Below, piece after piece: positions 61,944-64,000 of a stretch of DNA of 64,000 nucleotides. The position numbers were made by a program, and so were the translations under genes. Within the stretch, counting starts at the first letter, position 1; each line of letters starts with the position of its first letter. The notes below the pieces were generated by a model. It had not been told where the DNA came from. It searched no databases and saw only the letters and a list, made by a program, of their open reading frames with translations. The stretch comes from an uncultured Clostridium sp. (GTDB lineage Bacteria; Bacillota; Clostridia; TANB77; CAG-508), in NCBI GenBank assembly GCA_900553685.1, contig USEI01000004.1:1-64000 (forward strand). Reading direction: 5' to 3'.

Positions 61944-62474
61944 TTATAAATAATTATGCATTATTATAGAATTTGGATCTTCAAAGATTCCTAAATTTGG
62001 AGCATTATAAGTAAATATAATAAAACAGATTAAAAGTAAGATTAAGCTTAAAAAGCAAATTGTTTTATTACAATTATAATTCTCTAACTTAATAATATTA
62101 TATGAAACTAATTCTGCAATAATTACACCTATAAAAAAACTTGCTATATCTATAATTGCAATATTTTCTCCTAAAGCTCCTGTATATGTATAGAAAAAAG
62201 CTATTATAAAAATTATTCCTGCTATAATTCCTTTAGTTCTTCCACAAATATAATTTTCGTTTTCTTTGCCAATATAAAAGTATCCAATAACTGTAGTAAG
62301 AAGCATAGGGAAAAATATTAATTTTAAATGCTCCCAAGTACTTTCATTTACTGCAGAAAAAAATCCAACAAAAGCATTTTCTACAGACCATTCATAAGTA
62401 AAATGTAATAATACTCCAAGTATTGAAACTAGTATAAAAGATATTATATGAAATCTTTTAATTTTTTCTTTCAT
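61944..62474 (-). CDS. DUF6512-type membrane protein
   Basis: Encodes 176 residues with about five membrane helices. FTYEWSVENAFVGFFSAVNESTWEHLKLIFFPML and its STWEH-x-K motif are typical of this Firmicute family. Function is unknown; the conserved acidic and His residues within a helix suggest an enzyme or metal site in the membrane. GGTGAGG precedes the ATG. Confidence 0.8.
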   Translation of the reverse strand: MKEKIKRFHIISFILVSILGVLLHFTYEWSVENAFVGFFSAVNESTWEHLKLIFFPMLLTTVIGYFYIGKENENYICGRTKGIIAGIIFIIAFFYTYTGALGENIAIIDIASFFIGVIIAELVSYNIIKLENYNCNKTICFLSLILLLICFIIFTYNAPNLGIFEDPNSIIMHNYL

Positions 62475-62575
62475 AAAAACCTCACCTCTTTAAAGTTTAT
62501 TTTAAAAAGGTGAGGTTATGATAAATATTTTTTTAATACACATTATTGTAATTATTAGTAAAAAATAGAAATATC

Positions 62576-62604
62576 TTGAACTTTATACTCAGTTATATTA
62601 TAAT
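62576..62604 (+). promoter_or_regulatory. Promoter of 100-residue protein gene
   Basis: -35 TTGAAC (62576-62581), 17-bp spacer, -10 TATAAT (62599-62604). Confidence 0.8.
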
Positions 62605-62694
62605 CTTATTTGAGTATTTTTATAATCTATCATACATAAGTTCAAACATTTTATTCAAAATACTAAATATTTTAAATAAAAGGAGGAACTCTTA

Positions 62695-62997
62695 ATGAAT
62701 GATACAAAAAGTTGCAAACTTGAAGATTCTTCGGAAGTTATTAGTAGCTCAGATACTACTAATGCTATACCAGACAATACTACAAAGTGCATAATTAATT
62801 TAAACAGTAATCTTCTTTTCTTAATTTTTATCTCAATATTCCTTTTTTATTGGATAATTTTAAGTCCTGCAGTAGATAATATTGAATTAATTGCTCAATT
62901 TAAAAGTTGGTTTTATGGAAATTTTCCAAATGCTGTTACTTTTATTGCACAGACAAATGTTATTGTAAATAAAATTGGAGAGTGCATTTTTTGTTAA
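62695..62997 (+). CDS. Small single-pass membrane protein
   Basis: Encodes 100 residues. A polar Ser/Thr/Asp-rich N-terminus (1-37) is followed by one membrane helix (about 38-57) and a C-terminal amphipathic part ending ECIFC. I do not recognise the family. AAAGGAGG precedes the ATG. Promoter, Shine-Dalgarno and terminator all look good. Confidence 0.75.
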   Translation: MNDTKSCKLEDSSEVISSSDTTNAIPDNTTKCIINLNSNLLFLIFISIFLFYWIILSPAVDNIELIAQFKSWFYGNFPNAVTFIAQTNVIVNKIGECIFC

Positions 62998-63021
62998 ATA
63001 AACGATTATAAATTACATATT

Positions 63022-63048
63022 TCAAAAAAGAGACATCTGTCTCTTTTT
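63022..63048 (+). terminator. Terminator of 100-residue protein gene
   Basis: Stem AAAAAAGAGACA / TGTCTCTTTTTT with a 2-4 base loop. Confidence 0.88.
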
Positions 63049-63089
63049 TATTTTCTAAAATAATTTTAATTATTTTTAATAAATGAAAA

Positions 63090-63112
63090 AACTCTCTCAC
63101 ATTGAGAGAGCA
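63090..63112 (-). terminator. Terminator of FrhB-family gene
   Basis: Stem GCTCTCTC / GAGAGAGT with a five-base loop and a T run on the minus strand. Confidence 0.85.
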
Positions 63113-63121
63113 AAATATATT

Positions 63122-64000
63122 TTACCTTCCTAATACTTTTTTTGCAACTTTTTTACATTTTCTCAAAATTTTTCTTACTAAGCTAACTTTTAAACATTCT
63201 TTCATATTTTCAATGACTGGTTTTTTATCCAAATTATCAAAGAATATTTGTCTATTTTTATGTGGTGGTACATTAGAGCTATGGTTATACTTCCATGCTA
63301 TATCTTTTTTTACTTCTTTAAATTCTATATTTTCGTTAATATCATTAAATATTTTTTTTGCTTTTTCAGAATTTACAGACAATAAAGAAATTCCCGTATT
63401 ATTATCCTCCACTTCTGGTAATACTTTATCAATTCCCCAAAAATCTCCTATTGTAAAATCTGTAACTCTATTTGGTATTGAAAATTTACAGTCATGACAA
63501 GATGGTCTATCAAAAAGTTCAGAAACAAAAGATACATAAAAAATCTTATCTTCTATTTTACTACCATCATCAAAATATATTACCGGCATCGAACTCTTCC
63601 ACCCAGTAGATTTATCTCTAAATTTTATATCTACAACTTTTTTATTATTTTTTTCTTCAATTTCTTTCACATATTTATCAAAAACTTTTTGAGAAGGATT
63701 TGCATGACACACAATATCACATATAATTAATTTTTCATAATCTTTTTTTAAATATGTCTTTAAAGCATTACATTGACAAGGAGTGCCTGTAAATAAAACA
63801 AATTTGTCTTGTTTTAAAAAGTTTTCAACTTCTTTATATGAATTTCCAATATTACTTCTTAAATATTTAGAGCCTTGAAATTTTTTGCATTCTTCTAAAG
63901 TTTCGTAATGATTGTGTCTAACTTTTAAATTTTCATCATATTCTACTCCAAAAACAACACCTTTTTTTTCTATTACATATTTAGCAAGTATATAAAACAT
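63122..64000 (-). CDS. Coenzyme F420 hydrogenase beta-subunit (FrhB) family protein, 5' end missing
   Basis: The visible 292 residues include KKGVVFGVEYDENL, LFTGTPCQCNAL, ICHANPS-type VCHANPSQKVFDKY, CHDCKFSIPNRVTDFTIGDFWGID. These are the FrhB/FdhB C-terminal domain marks, with the C-x-x-C pair and GDFWG loop. Members of this family in Firmicutes often lie in surface polysaccharide clusters and act as pyruvyl or redox enzymes. The usual N-terminal ferredoxin-like domain is absent because the gene runs off the window; the ATG at 64000 is probably internal. Confidence 0.88.
   Translation of the reverse strand: MFYILAKYVIEKKGVVFGVEYDENLKVRHNHYETLEECKKFQGSKYLRSNIGNSYKEVENFLKQDKFVLFTGTPCQCNALKTYLKKDYEKLIICDIVCHANPSQKVFDKYVKEIEEKNNKKVVDIKFRDKSTGWKSSMPVIYFDDGSKIEDKIFYVSFVSELFDRPSCHDCKFSIPNRVTDFTIGDFWGIDKVLPEVEDNNTGISLLSVNSEKAKKIFNDINENIEFKEVKKDIAWKYNHSSNVPPHKNRQIFFDNLDKKPVIENMKECLKVSLVRKILRKCKKVAKKVLGR

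Noticed and set aside
63102-63497. 131-codon plus-strand frame
   Set aside because: Antisense to the FrhB-family gene; Phe/Ser/Leu-rich shadow.
1-64000. CRISPR arrays, tRNA or rRNA genes, insertion sequences
   Set aside because: No regular spacer-repeat array, no TTCGAATC-type tRNA arm, no transposase or integrase motifs were found by eye.

Overview
The window looks like a chromosome segment of a very AT-rich, endospore-forming low-GC Gram-positive bacterium, most likely a gut-type Clostridia member (Bacillota). Support: strong AGGAGG-type ribosome-binding sites, many TTG and GTG starts, near-consensus sigma-A promoters with 17-bp spacers, a spoVAC-spoVAD-spoVAE operon, class III fructose-1,6-bisphosphatase, RNase J, a T-box, a yybP-ykoY riboswitch and an L20-type leader in front of infC-rpmI-rplT. 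No tRNA, rRNA, CRISPR array, transposase or integrase was recognised.

Layout. 0-8 kb: a T-box leader driving two tandem DUF1653 genes, DUF951, gltX, a membrane protein islet, a HAD phosphatase and RNase J with a basic N-terminal extension. 8-15 kb: a small islet gene, a ROK kinase and a type IV pilus assembly cluster (fused PilM-PilN, PilO-like, PilP-like, two prepilin-like proteins, PilC). 15-20.7 kb: fbp, the spoVA operon, a YgjP-type metalloprotease and an acetyltransferase. 20.8-30 kb: leuS, an orphan 359-residue protein, infC-rpmI-rplT, two hypothetical genes, HU and a SpoVB/MurJ-type flippase. 30-34 kb: a VirD4/TraG-type ATPase facing a replication-relaxation-type protein. 34-43.6 kb: S1-domain protein, two pseudouridine synthases, TagA/WecG glycosyltransferase, lspA, a large membrane protein, a tandem-OB SSB, murD and a MurL-type epimerase. 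43.8-51.2 kb: Cys-rich protein, split TauE transporters (one frameshifted), rarA, ruvA, rplM-rpsI, a prepilin-like protein and mntP under a manganese riboswitch. 51.4-64 kb: GH30 enzyme, tocopherol-cyclase-like protein, LCP ligase, an AbiL-type ATPase/RloB pair, a beta-CASP nuclease islet, a Panacea (DUF4065) toxin-antitoxin module between 33-bp direct repeats, yqeG, a 37-residue peptide gene, a DUF6512 protein and the 3' part of an FrhB-family gene.

Most notable. (1) Several genes have an excellent Shine-Dalgarno sequence but no AUG/GUG/UUG at the right place, only AUU or AUA: infC (a known class), spoVAD, the acetyltransferase and rloB. (2) A MurL-type epimerase beside murD suggests D-glutamate may enter peptidoglycan by epimerising UDP-MurNAc-L-Ala-L-Glu. 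(3) A toxin-antitoxin module sits between exact copies of the yqeG 3' end and carries a 28-bp perfect palindrome over its promoter. (4) A T-box controls DUF1653 genes instead of a synthetase or amino-acid gene. (5) Single-gene islets of visibly higher GC, each with its own promoter and terminator, are scattered through the segment; two share almost the same promoter. All calls were made by eye from sequence, without database searches.
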